From IMG/VR virus record IMGVR_UViG_3300005613_000231, positions 1 to 34,051 of that record: DNA of 34,051 nucleotides; one strand, given 5' to 3'. Position 1 is the stretch's first letter. The number at the start of each line of letters is the position of its first letter. This document shows, one piece after another, positions 7,147 to 13,844 of this stretch. The position numbers and the translations under genes were made by a program. The notes beneath the pieces are model-generated. The model was given only the letters and a program-made list of their open reading frames with translations. It had not been told where the DNA came from and did not search any database. The stretch is from a virus.

Positions 7147-7175
7147 GAGCGGGCACTTCGGGAGACGAGCTCACG

Positions 7176-7322
7176 ATGACCACGAGACGACGACGCGCCG
7201 AGCTGCTGCGGCAGCTGGCCGGCAAGAGCGGCGAAGACGTCCGCCGGATGCTGCTCGAGCAGGCGAAGCGGGACGCGGAGCGACGGGCCGATCGGGACCG
7301 AGACGCCGAGGCGCCCGAGTGA
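7176..7322 (+). CDS. Small basic/helical protein, first gene of replication operon
   Basis: A 48-residue protein (begins MTTRRRRAELLRQLAGKS, ends DRDAEAPE) with strongly charged helical sequence. A GGAGA ribosome site lies 11 bases before the ATG. Its stop overlaps the GTG start of the initiator gene (GTGA), so it may serve as a leader cistron coupling translation of the initiator. No family recognised. Confidence 0.6.
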   Translation: MTTRRRRAELLRQLAGKSGEDVRRMLLEQAKRDAERRADRDRDAEAPE

Positions 7323-8065
7323 CCGACAAGACCAGCGGGCCAGCCTGGTCGTGGTGGGTGCGCGACGAGTGCACCGGGCTCTCGCCGTCTGCGCGGCTGC
7401 TGCTCTACGCCCTCGCGTCGCGAGTGGGCGCAGACGGGCGGGCGTTCCCATCCCTGTCGACGATGGCGGCGGATACCGGCCTGCACCGGTCCACGATCGT
7501 GCGAGCGGTCGCCGAACTGGAGGGCGCCGGGGCGGTCCGCGTCGAGCGCGTCACGGGAAGTCGATCTCGGTACACGCTGACCCTCGAACCCGTCGCACCA
7601 CGCGACCGGTCGCACAGTGGAACCGGTCGCACCACGCGACGGGGGGGGTCGCACAGTGCGACGGGGGGGGTCGCACGGTGCGACCCAAAGAGAACAATGA
7701 AGAGAACAAGGAAGAACCCAGTCCCGCGCGCGCACACGCGAGAAGGCGCCGAGGTCGTTCCGATCCAACCGTGTGTCGCTCAGGACCCGCCGGACGGCAT
7801 GCGACTGCTCGGCGAGCTCTCGAAGGTGCTCACGAAGCGACGGCCGTGGACCTACAACGAGGAGACCAACGCCGCGCAGCTGCTGCAGCAGTACGGGCTC
7901 GACGCCTGCCTCGAGGTGGTCAAGACGATGGATGCGGCCGACTCGCCTGTCGCGATGTTGCGGCGTAGGCTGGAGAAGCGAGGCAACGGGCGTCCGGGCG
8001 GGAAGTCGCCGAGCGACATGACGGACGCCGAGTTCCAGCAATGGATGCGGGAGACACGACAGTGA
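7319..8065 (+). CDS. Lambda O-like winged-helix replication initiator
   Basis: A 248-residue protein. Residues about 14-92 form a HTH_36-type winged helix (SARLLLYALASRVGADGRAF, LSTMAADTGLHRSTIVRAVA, GAVRVERVTGSRSRYTL). The linker (about 92-125) is encoded by repeated GTCGCAC...GCGAC iterons and an A-rich stretch, followed by a C-terminal helical domain (LLGELSKVLTKRRPW, TNAAQLLQQYGLDACLEVV). DNA-binding domain, internal iterons and the helicase gene downstream match the organisation of lambda O/P, so the protein probably binds its own gene as origin and recruits helicase. GTG start by GTGA overlap. Two runs of eight G lie in the linker, a potential slippage or sequencing hazard. Confidence 0.8.
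   Translation: MTDKTSGPAWSWWVRDECTGLSPSARLLLYALASRVGADGRAFPSLSTMAADTGLHRSTIVRAVAELEGAGAVRVERVTGSRSRYTLTLEPVAPRDRSHSGTGRTTRRGGSHSATGGVARCDPKRTMKRTRKNPVPRAHTREGAEVVPIQPCVAQDPPDGMRLLGELSKVLTKRRPWTYNEETNAAQLLQQYGLDACLEVVKTMDAADSPVAMLRRRLEKRGNGRPGGKSPSDMTDAEFQQWMRETRQ
7592..7684. repeat. Five iterons of a replication origin inside the initiator gene
   Basis: Five copies of a 15-bp near-palindrome GTCGCAC(A/C)(G/A)(T/C)GCGAC begin at 7592, 7609, 7626, 7648 and 7670. Copies 1 and 3 are identical (GTCGCACCACGCGAC); copy 2 has a degenerate right arm (GTGGAAC); copies 4 and 5 are perfect or nearly perfect dyads (GTCGCACAGTGCGAC, GTCGCACGGTGCGAC). Spacing is 17, 17, 22 and 22 bp, roughly two helical turns. 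Runs of G8 separate the last three copies. Confidence 0.8.
7687..7717. other. A-rich tandem 12-mer, candidate DNA-unwinding element
   Basis: Immediately after the last iteron, AGAGAACAATGA (7689-7700) is repeated as AGAGAACAAGGA (7701-7712). The stretch is about two-thirds A+T with all A on one strand, in DNA that is otherwise very GC-rich. Position and composition match the AT-rich unwinding segment next to the iterons of lambda-type origins. Confidence 0.6.
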
Positions 8066-8397
8066 TGGATGATGCAAAGCGGCGAGAACTGGGCGAGCGG
8101 CTGTCGGGGGCATGCGGGTGGGACGACAGAAAACGCATCGCAATCGGCGTCGTATGGACAAGCGCCGACGGTCGCATTGTCCCCAATGTGCGCGACGGCG
8201 GCACGATGCGCGCCGCGCTGGAATGGGCTCGGGAGGTGACGGGGCGCCAGTGGCTGTCGGTGTGCGCGGGAGTGCTCGGCGCCGGCTGGGTCGTCGTTGA
8301 CGATTGCGGGGTCGTCGAGGGATGCGACCAGTTGCACGCGACCGAAGCCGAAGCGCACGTCGCCCTCGCCGAGTGGGCCGCGGAGTTTCGCAAGTGA
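8065..8397 (+). CDS. Phage protein of the HATEAEA-tail family, paralogue
   Basis: A 110-residue protein. It carries GRIVPNVRDGGTMRAALEWA, WLSVCAGVLGAGWVVVDD and a terminal HATEAEAHVALAEWAAEF helix, the same order of motifs as the leftward gene at 3579-3941. Function unknown. The ATG at 8065 shares a base with the initiator stop (TGATG); a GTG at 8062 is an alternative. Placement between initiator and helicase suggests expression at the onset of replication. Confidence 0.7.
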   Translation: MDDAKRRELGERLSGACGWDDRKRIAIGVVWTSADGRIVPNVRDGGTMRAALEWAREVTGRQWLSVCAGVLGAGWVVVDDCGVVEGCDQLHATEAEAHVALAEWAAEFRK

Positions 8398-9692
8398 GCG
8401 CAGAACGATTCCTGATTGCGTCTATCCTGGCCGCCCCGGCGACGATCCACAGCGTCCGAGGGCGCGTGCCGGTGGTCGCCATCTCCACGCCGGACCTGCG
8501 GCGCGTCTACGCCGCGGCGGTCGAGCTCGCCGAAGACGGTCAGGTCCCGAGCGTCGCCGCGCTGGTCAGCGTGAAGGGCTTCGACAACGGGCGCCTCGTC
8601 GAGATCGCGATGGCGGCGGACGACGGGCGCGACGCGACTCAACTTGCGGAGCTCGTAGCGGGCGCGCACCTCGGCCGACGACTCCAGGCCATCGCGGCGA
8701 ACGCAGCGATCGACCTGTCGACGGTCGAGCCGCAGCGCGCGAAGGGCTTAGCCAGCGACCTCATCGCGGCGATCGTCGGCGAGCTCACCGCAGGCGGGGA
8801 CGCTGGGCACATGGTCACGATGCGCGAGGCGGTCGCGACGGCCATCGGGGAGATTCGGGACGCCTTCCGCCGCCGAGACGCGGGCGAGCCGCCACGCGGG
8901 TACACCACCGGGCTCCGCAACCTCGACGACATGCTCGGAGAGGGCGGCCCGCTGCCCGGCCAGTTGATGTTCATCGGCGCCGGACCGGGAACCGGCAAGA
9001 CTGCGATGGCGCTCGGCATGATACGTGCCGCGGCTGCGCAGCGACCGACCCAGGCGCATGTGTACCTGACGGGAGAGACATGGGCCGCGCAGCTCGCGCG
9101 GCGGCACATCGCTGCGGGGTCTGGCGTCAGGATGCAGCAGCTGCGGGCGGACCGGACCGCGACCGCCGACGAGGTTGGGGCGCGCATGCACTCGTGGATG
9201 CAGCGGGACCGCGCGGTCCCCGACAACATCTTGGTGGTGGACAAGCCGAAGCCAGGAGTCGGCGACGTGCTCGCGGCCATCTACGCCGCTCGCGCTCGGT
9301 TCGACCTTGTCGGCATGGTGGTGGTGGATCATCTGCACCTGATGCGGCACCGGAACGGCGAGCACGACGAGCCCGCCATCCGGCACACCATCGAGAGCTT
9401 GCACGCCATCGCGCACCAGGAGCGGCCGGCGCTGGTCATCCCTGCGCAGTTGAACCGCTCGAGGAAGGACCACGCGGGCGTGCCGCCGATGACCACGATT
9501 CGAGGCGCGGGCGCCGTCGAGGAGTTCGCGCACCAGGTGCTGATGATGGCGACGGACGATCCGCACAGCGACGAGCGCACCATCATGGCGAACATCGATA
9601 AGAACCGGGACGGAAGGATGGGGCCGCTGCGGTTCCGGTTTACGGGCTCAACACAGCGGTTCCGCGAAGCGGGAGATGACTACGATGGATAA
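8394..9692 (+). CDS. DnaB-type replicative helicase
   Basis: A 432-residue protein. An N-terminal helical domain (about 1-135) is followed by a RecA-like ATPase: Walker A GAGPGTGKT at 195-203, Walker B LVGMVVVDHLHLM (D-H-L-H-L-M in place of the usual D-Y-L-Q-L-M), and VIPAQLNRSRKDH, the counterpart of the DnaB Q-L-N-R motif. PPMTTIRGAGAVEEFAHQVL matches the conserved G-(S/A)-x-x-I/V-E motif. It unwinds the phage fork and is presumably loaded by the adjacent initiator. GTG start through GTGA overlap. Slightly shorter than cellular DnaB (about 470). Confidence 0.9.
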   Translation: MSAERFLIASILAAPATIHSVRGRVPVVAISTPDLRRVYAAAVELAEDGQVPSVAALVSVKGFDNGRLVEIAMAADDGRDATQLAELVAGAHLGRRLQAIAANAAIDLSTVEPQRAKGLASDLIAAIVGELTAGGDAGHMVTMREAVATAIGEIRDAFRRRDAGEPPRGYTTGLRNLDDMLGEGGPLPGQLMFIGAGPGTGKTAMALGMIRAAAAQRPTQAHVYLTGETWAAQLARRHIAAGSGVRMQQLRADRTATADEVGARMHSWMQRDRAVPDNILVVDKPKPGVGDVLAAIYAARARFDLVGMVVVDHLHLMRHRNGEHDEPAIRHTIESLHAIAHQERPALVIPAQLNRSRKDHAGVPPMTTIRGAGAVEEFAHQVLMMATDDPHSDERTIMANIDKNRDGRMGPLRFRFTGSTQRFREAGDDYDG

Positions 9693-10122
9693 GGCGACGG
9701 ACACGGCGGCCAACGCAACGGCGCGGGCCGAGGCGCGAGAGGACGACGCGGACACCGGCCTGGTGCTGACCACGCGGGCGGTCGCGGACCTGTGGTGCCT
9801 GCGGGCGGCGGCGCTCTCGCCGGGCGATGCTGGCGCGGTCGCGCGGGCGAAGCTGCTGAACCTGTGCGAGATGGTCGGGAACGTCTGCGCGCCCCACCGG
9901 GTCATGGGCAGCGGCGAGGCGTACGGCTGGGACTCCGCAGTGCGAGAGGCGCGGCGAGCGGAAGAGGCGGAGCGGCGGGCGAACGAGGCGGAGCGGCGGG
10001 CCGAGAGCGCCCGCGGGTTCGTCGACCTGATGCTGACGGTGGACCCGGAGCGCATCGACCGCGAGTTCATCGTGGCGTCGTTGCAGCACATGCGCGCGAC
10101 GTTCAAGCCGGGAGCAGAGTGA
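9685..10122 (+). CDS. Coiled-coil protein of replication operon, unknown
   Basis: A 145-residue protein with an Arg/Glu heptad region (EAERRANEAERRAESARGF) at about 95-115 flanked by helical domains (TRAVADLWCLRAAALSPGD, IVASLQHMRATFKPGAE). The ATG at 9685 is chosen because GGGAG ends nine bases before it; the ATG at 9676 is too close. It overlaps the helicase stop by eight bases. It might be a helicase accessory or loader, from context only. Confidence 0.65.
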   Translation: MDKATDTAANATARAEAREDDADTGLVLTTRAVADLWCLRAAALSPGDAGAVARAKLLNLCEMVGNVCAPHRVMGSGEAYGWDSAVREARRAEEAERRANEAERRAESARGFVDLMLTVDPERIDREFIVASLQHMRATFKPGAE

Positions 10123-10601
10123 TGGGGCGGCGATGGAGTCGGATCCCGGTCGCGCTGCTCGGCACGATGCCCGACGCGGAGATTGCGCGGCGTCACGGGT
10201 GCTCGCCAACAGCTGTGGGCACTCGGCGGCGGCGGCTTGGAATTCCGGCCGCCCCGACGAGACTGGACTCGATACCAGAGCGGGCGGGCGGGGTGCTCGG
10301 CGAGTACACCGACGCGACGGCCGCGGTCATCCTCGGGGTCAGCGAGCACACCGCGCGGCGATGGCGCATCCGGCTGGGGCGCGAGGCCGCCGGGTCGGAC
10401 CTGTGGGCCAGCATCCCCCGCGGGGCAGATGCTGCGGTCTTCGTCCGAGACCTGGCGCAGTCGCTCGACCGCGAGGTCCGCGACATCGAAGACACCTTGC
10501 TGAGGTGGCACCGCCGCGGCCGGGTGAGGCGGGAGAAGCGCCCCACGCCGACCGGCCGGCAGGGTCCACAGTCGACCTACGCCTACTGGCGGGACGAATG
10601 A
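10122..10601 (+). CDS. Double helix-turn-helix DNA-binding protein
   Basis: A 159-residue protein with two HTH-like units: LGTMPDAEIARRHGCSPTAV followed by GTRRRRLGI (about 14-43), and DATAAVILGVSEHTARRWRI (about 66-86). The C-terminal region (about 110-150) has a wing-like, basic sequence (EDTLLRWHRRGRVRREKRP). The first motif is common in small phage proteins that bind DNA. It may regulate late genes or assist replication; no target can be assigned. TGATG coupling upstream and ATGA overlap with rusA downstream. Confidence 0.7.
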   Translation: MGRRWSRIPVALLGTMPDAEIARRHGCSPTAVGTRRRRLGIPAAPTRLDSIPERAGGVLGEYTDATAAVILGVSEHTARRWRIRLGREAAGSDLWASIPRGADAAVFVRDLAQSLDREVRDIEDTLLRWHRRGRVRREKRPTPTGRQGPQSTYAYWRDE

Positions 10602-11026
10602 GCGGCTACGGCTTCACGGTCCCCGGCGACGCTGTCCCGAAGGGGCGCCCACGTACCGCGCGCATCGGCGGCCGGACCATCACGCGGACGCCGAGCAGGA
10701 CGAAGAACTACGAGGCGGTCATCAAGGCGTGCGCCGCCGGACAGGCGCCACCGTCGCCGCTCGAGGGACCGCTGCGGGTGACCATTCTCGAGGTAAGACG
10801 ACGACCGAAGCGCCTGAACCGCAAGCGCGACCCGGACGATCGCATGCCCTGCGACACGCGGCCGGACGTCGACAACATTGCGAAGGTGGTGCTCGACGCG
10901 CTCGACGGATGGTGGTGGAACGACGACGGCCAGGTCTGCGAACTCCACGCGACGAAGATGTACGCGGAGAGGGGCGGTCGGCCGAGCCTGGTGGTGCACG
11001 TTGAGCGCGTGGACCACGGCGGGTAA
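10598..11026 (+). CDS. RusA-family Holliday junction resolvase
   Basis: A 142-residue protein, typical RusA length. The N-terminal VPGDAVPKGRPRTARIGGR matches the family start (x-P-x-x-K-x-R-P-R), and the catalytic Asp cluster is visible in TRPDVDNIAKVVLDALDG followed by NDDGQV. RusA enzymes are dimeric Mg-dependent nucleases that cut four-way junctions. Here it would resolve recombination and replication intermediates before packaging, complementing the RecT/YqaJ pair. ATG start by ATGA overlap. Confidence 0.88.
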   Translation: MSGYGFTVPGDAVPKGRPRTARIGGRTITRTPSRTKNYEAVIKACAAGQAPPSPLEGPLRVTILEVRRRPKRLNRKRDPDDRMPCDTRPDVDNIAKVVLDALDGWWWNDDGQVCELHATKMYAERGGRPSLVVHVERVDHGG

Positions 11027-11029
11027 TGT
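11001..11029 (+). promoter_or_regulatory. Candidate promoter at end of rusA
   Basis: TTGAGC (11001-11006), 17-bp spacer, TAATGT (11024-11029). The -10 overlaps the rusA stop codon in one of the few AT-containing spots of the region. It could drive the zinc-finger gene and terminase genes downstream. By-eye hexamer match only. Confidence 0.35.
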
Positions 11030-11049
11030 AACCAAGCGGGAGGTGAACC

Positions 11050-11280
11050 ATGAAAGCGACAATCGAGTGCGACGGCTGCGGGCGCGAGTTCGACGCGCGC
11101 ATCGGCCTGAACGCCACGGCCGCGGGTGGCTTGTGCGGTCCGTGCTGCCGGGAGCACGAGGCGCGCGGGACGCGAGCTCTGCCGATGCGTCAGGTGGCGA
11201 GTGCGGGCGCCTTCCAGTTCTCGGCCGAGGCGCGGCGGGCGCGGATTGAGCTAGACGACGACTTCGGGCGGCCAGCGTGA
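11050..11280 (+). CDS. Small Cys4 zinc-finger-like protein
   Basis: A 76-residue protein with two C-x-x-C pairs: CDGCGREF (about residues 7-14) and CGPCCREH (about 29-36), an arrangement able to bind one zinc. The rest is charged and probably disordered. GGGAGGTGA directly before the ATG (GGAGG at 11038-11042) is a strong ribosome site, so this gene may begin a new transcriptional unit. Its stop overlaps the small terminase GTG (GTGA). Function unknown. Confidence 0.7.
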   Translation: MKATIECDGCGREFDARIGLNATAAGGLCGPCCREHEARGTRALPMRQVASAGAFQFSAEARRARIELDDDFGRPA

Positions 11281-11693
11281 AGCGCGCCGCGGCCAAGCAA
11301 TCGGCGAAGCCAGCGCGCGCGCGCGGTAGAGTCCCCGACGAGAAGGTGGACGCAGCGTGCTCGCTACTCCGCGAGGGCGTCCCGATTCGGCTGGTGTGCC
11401 AGAAGGTCGGCATCGCGAGCGACACCCTGCACCGCTGGCTCAGGCCCGAGACGGACACGGAGACGGGGCGCAAAATCCGAGAGGCGCGGGCGGACGGAAT
11501 CATCGAGCTCCACCGCCAGGCGCGCGACCCGCGCGAGGGGGGCGCCCGGTGGCTGCTGACCCGCTCGGGCGTCGGCGGCCCGGACGGATACGGGGACCGG
11601 GCCGAGGTGGTGACGGTCGATGCAGGCCAGGACCACTCCGCGTTCTGGCGCGAGTGGGCGAAGGCGGCCGACGAGGACGCGGCCGACGAGTGA
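11277..11693 (+). CDS. terS: Terminase small subunit-like HTH protein
   Basis: A 138-residue protein with an N-terminal basic tail, a helix-turn-helix (LLREGVPIRLVCQKVGIASD followed by TLHRWL, about 30-55) and a C-terminal acidic region that could contact the large subunit. Size, the N-terminal HTH and position directly before the large terminase fit a small terminase subunit that recognises packaging sites. Identification is mainly by context and architecture. GTG start overlaps the preceding stop, and the following GTG overlaps its own stop. Confidence 0.72.
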   Translation: MKRAAAKQSAKPARARGRVPDEKVDAACSLLREGVPIRLVCQKVGIASDTLHRWLRPETDTETGRKIREARADGIIELHRQARDPREGGARWLLTRSGVGGPDGYGDRAEVVTVDAGQDHSAFWREWAKAADEDAADE

Positions 11694-13063
11694 GGCCGAA
11701 CCCGCTGCAGCGCGACATCGTGCGCGCCATCAAGCGCGGCGCTCACCTCATCGCCATCCAGGCCGGGTGGGGTTCGGGTAAGACCTCGGGCATCGCCACA
11801 GCGCTCGGCCTGGTCAACGAGATGCGCGGCGGATGTCGGCTCGCGTGGATCATGGACCGCTACCAGCGCGCCATCGACGTCAGCATTCCCGAGTGTGAGA
11901 AGTGGCTCGAACCGCGCGGGTGGGCACGCGCCGAGTCCGGGCTGCGCTGGAACGCACCGAACGGAGGGTCCGTCGTCCTGCGTAACTTCTACGCCGCGGC
12001 TGGCGAGGATGGCCGCCGGCTCGAGGGGCTGAACCTCGGCGCGGCGGCCATCGACGAGTGCCAGGATCTGCCGCCCTCAGCGCTTAAGCGCATGGTGGGC
12101 CGCGTCGGTCGCGACGGCTCCGGTCCGCCGCTGCTCATCCTCGCCGGGCTTCCGGTCCCGAAGGCGTGGTGGGTGCGAGCTGCCGAGAAGCACCCGCACG
12201 GCGTGGTCATCAAGGCGACGTCGCACGCCAACGCCGGGAACCTGCCACCGGAGTTCTTCGCGAACGCCCGCGCCGCCCTGACGGCTCGCGAGTACGAAGC
12301 GATGGTCGAGAACCGGCCCATGCCGCCGAAGGGGCAGGTGTACGCGATGTTCCGCGAGGAGGAGTGGCCGGCGGGCAACCTGCTGTCGGAGTTCGTGCCG
12401 ACCGGCCGCGACTGCGTCGTCGCCGCCGACTTCGGGGTGGACCGGCCGGCAGCGGCACTCATCGCGTGGGACCCCGTGCGCGAGGTGGACGTCATCGTGG
12501 ACGACGTGCAGCCGGACGGGGTGAGCGTCTACGAGTTCGCGGACCTGGTGGCGGCGCGGATTCGCCACCACCGGATGCGGCTGTCGCGAGTCGTCGGGGA
12601 CCCCGCCGGCAACGCGAGGTCGGCTGCGCACCCGGAGAAGGCCACGCAAGCGGGCATCTTCGTGGCGCGGCTCCGCGAGCAGTTCGAGCAGGCCGTTCCG
12701 CCGATGCTGTTCACGACCGAGCGGGACCGCCGGTCCATCCCGGCCGGCGTGCTGTGCCTCGGCGCTCGGTTCGCGTCTGCGGACGGCGCGCGGCGGCTGG
12801 TGGTCTGGGCGCCGAGCTACGAGCGCGAGGCCGCGTCGGCAGAGGCGCGCACCCTGGCCGGCTGCATCGGCGGCTACGCCTACCCTGCCAGCGGAGGCGA
12901 CATGCCGAAGAAGGACGGCCGACACGATCACCTGATGGATGCTTTACGTTATTGGGCGTGTGTACTACGCTGGGTGAGTCCCAAGCGGGCGCCATCGGCG
13001 CGGGACCTGATGCCAGCCATTGACGACCTCGACGACGACGCAGAGTGGCTCGACGCGAGGTGA
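11690..13063 (+). CDS. terL: Terminase large subunit
   Basis: A 457-residue protein. Walker A GWGSGKT at 26-32, Walker B AAIDECQDLP with D122-E123, and a C-terminal RNase H-like nuclease with acidic positions in VVAADFGVDRP, SRVVGDPAGN and RHDHLMDALRYW. The protein couples ATP hydrolysis to DNA translocation into the prohead and cuts concatemers. GTG start by GTGA overlap. Near the 3' end the codons GAT GCT TTA CGT TAT (around 12938-12955) are unusually AT-rich for this genome and coincide with a promoter-like sequence. Confidence 0.92.
   Translation: MRPNPLQRDIVRAIKRGAHLIAIQAGWGSGKTSGIATALGLVNEMRGGCRLAWIMDRYQRAIDVSIPECEKWLEPRGWARAESGLRWNAPNGGSVVLRNFYAAAGEDGRRLEGLNLGAAAIDECQDLPPSALKRMVGRVGRDGSGPPLLILAGLPVPKAWWVRAAEKHPHGVVIKATSHANAGNLPPEFFANARAALTAREYEAMVENRPMPPKGQVYAMFREEEWPAGNLLSEFVPTGRDCVVAADFGVDRPAAALIAWDPVREVDVIVDDVQPDGVSVYEFADLVAARIRHHRMRLSRVVGDPAGNARSAAHPEKATQAGIFVARLREQFEQAVPPMLFTTERDRRSIPAGVLCLGARFASADGARRLVVWAPSYEREAASAEARTLAGCIGGYAYPASGGDMPKKDGRHDHLMDALRYWACVLRWVSPKRAPSARDLMPAIDDLDDDAEWLDAR
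12943..12971 (+). promoter_or_regulatory. Candidate promoter embedded in terL
   Basis: TTTACG (12943-12948), 17-bp spacer, TACGCT (12966-12971), in a cluster of codons that are AT-rich against the local background. It would transcribe the small genes from 13076 onward separately from terL. Tentative. Confidence 0.35.
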
Positions 13064-13075
13064 GCGGGAGAGACG

Positions 13076-13399
13076 ATGAACCGATCCACCCTTGTGTGGT
13101 TGGCCGCCGCGGCGGCGTTCGTGGCGGGCGTCGCCCTCGGCGTCGGGTGGAGCTACCACAACGTCGAGGCGATGCGGGTGGAACTGCTGGTGGCAGAGGC
13201 CGAGGCCCGGCACCACGAGACACGGGTGGAGCAGGCGCTCGCAGCGTGCGCGGAGGTGGACGGTGTCCACGCCCGGCTCGATGCGCTGGAGGGCGAGGCG
13301 GGCGCGGCGACCAGGGCGCTGGTGGCGATGCGCGAGGACTGCGTCGTCCCCGGCATGTGGCACGAGCTCGGCGTGGTCCAGTTGCCGAGGCTGCGATGA
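13076..13399 (+). CDS. Membrane-anchored coiled-coil protein, Rz-like
   Basis: A 107-residue protein: an N-terminal membrane helix or signal anchor (LVWLAAAAAFVAGVALGVGW, residues 6-25), then an extended Glu/Ala/Arg coiled coil (about 33-80), ending CVVPGMWHELGVVQLPRLR. An N-in, C-out anchored coiled coil of about 100 residues is the shape of inner-membrane spanins such as lambda Rz. It is, however, located beside the terminase and not in the lysis cassette. GGGAGAG lies upstream of the ATG. Its stop overlaps the next gene, and in lambda the o-spanin gene is nested in Rz; here the overlapping gene is only a Cys-rich peptide without a lipobox. Confidence 0.62.
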   Translation: MNRSTLVWLAAAAAFVAGVALGVGWSYHNVEAMRVELLVAEAEARHHETRVEQALAACAEVDGVHARLDALEGEAGAATRALVAMREDCVVPGMWHELGVVQLPRLR

Positions 13400-13518
13400 G
13401 GCTGGCGTGCCTCGACGGGCGCGACGTGTGCGGCGTCCGCGAGTGCATCGACGACACGGACTGCGCGAGCGGCGTGTGTATCACCGAGGGGTCCAAGCGC
13501 GGGAGTTGCGGGCTGTGA
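13396..13518 (+). CDS. 40-residue cysteine-rich microprotein
   Basis: A 40-residue protein with six Cys (positions 5, 12, 17, 23, 28, 38): RLACLDGRDVCGVREC, IDDTDCASGVCITEG and GSCGL. The D-x-D-C-x-x-G-x-C core resembles repeats abundant in myxobacterial secreted and lipoproteins. There is no signal peptide and no usable lipobox. ATGA and GTGA overlaps on both sides indicate co-translation with its neighbours. It could be a metal-binding or disulfide-bonded peptide; function unknown. Confidence 0.62.
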   Translation: MRLACLDGRDVCGVRECIDDTDCASGVCITEGSKRGSCGL

Positions 13519-13772
13519 AGTGGCGCACCAGCGAGGGCGGCGAGTTCGCGACCGCCGGTCAGTTCATGCTGTTCGTTATGGACCAGTTGTGGTCCATCGA
13601 AGTCGACGGGCCGACATCGGGCGGCGATGTGCTGCGCGTCAGCATCGTGTCCGGGTACGACGGCGACCCGAAGGGCGCTGCGGTCGATGCGCTGCGGTCG
13701 ATGCTCGACGAGGCAGCCGAGGCCATGAGGGCGGCCGACGACGAGGCGCGCCAGGTGGAGTTGCCGCTGTGA
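13515..13772 (+). CDS. Hypothetical protein, 85 residues
   Basis: GTG start by GTGA overlap. The sequence has an alpha/beta pattern (EFATAGQFMLFVMDQLWSIE, VLRVSIVSGYDGDPKGAAVD, ALRSMLDEAAEAMRAADDEA). No family recognised. The same reading frame continues past its TGA (13770-13772) into the next ORF without another stop. Confidence 0.62.
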   Translation: MKWRTSEGGEFATAGQFMLFVMDQLWSIEVDGPTSGGDVLRVSIVSGYDGDPKGAAVDALRSMLDEAAEAMRAADDEARQVELPL

Positions 13773-13844
13773 GCGAACCGCAACTACGCGAACCGCGCGC
13801 TGCGCGACTGCATCGACCGCGGCGAGGCGCCCATCGCGTCGCAC

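Larger units (their letters stand above)
7071..7150. repeat. Perfect 10-bp inverted repeat framing divergent control region
   Basis: GCTCACCGTA (7071-7080) and TACGGTGAGC (7141-7150) are exact reverse complements separated by 60 bp. Each places TACGGT, a weak -10-like hexamer, reading outward toward the XRE gene on the minus strand and the replication operon on the plus strand. The elements may be paired -10 regions or outer operator sites. The leftward copy is only six bases from the XRE start, so if it is a promoter that message would be nearly leaderless. Confidence 0.5.

Noticed and set aside
7592-7684. CRISPR-like repeat array
   Set aside because: Repeats are short palindromes 17-22 bp apart with no unique spacers of 30 bp; they fit iterons within a coding gene.
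9676-9684. ATG at 9676 as start of the coiled-coil gene after the helicase
   Set aside because: GGGAG directly abuts this ATG, leaving no spacing; the ATG at 9685 has a workable distance.
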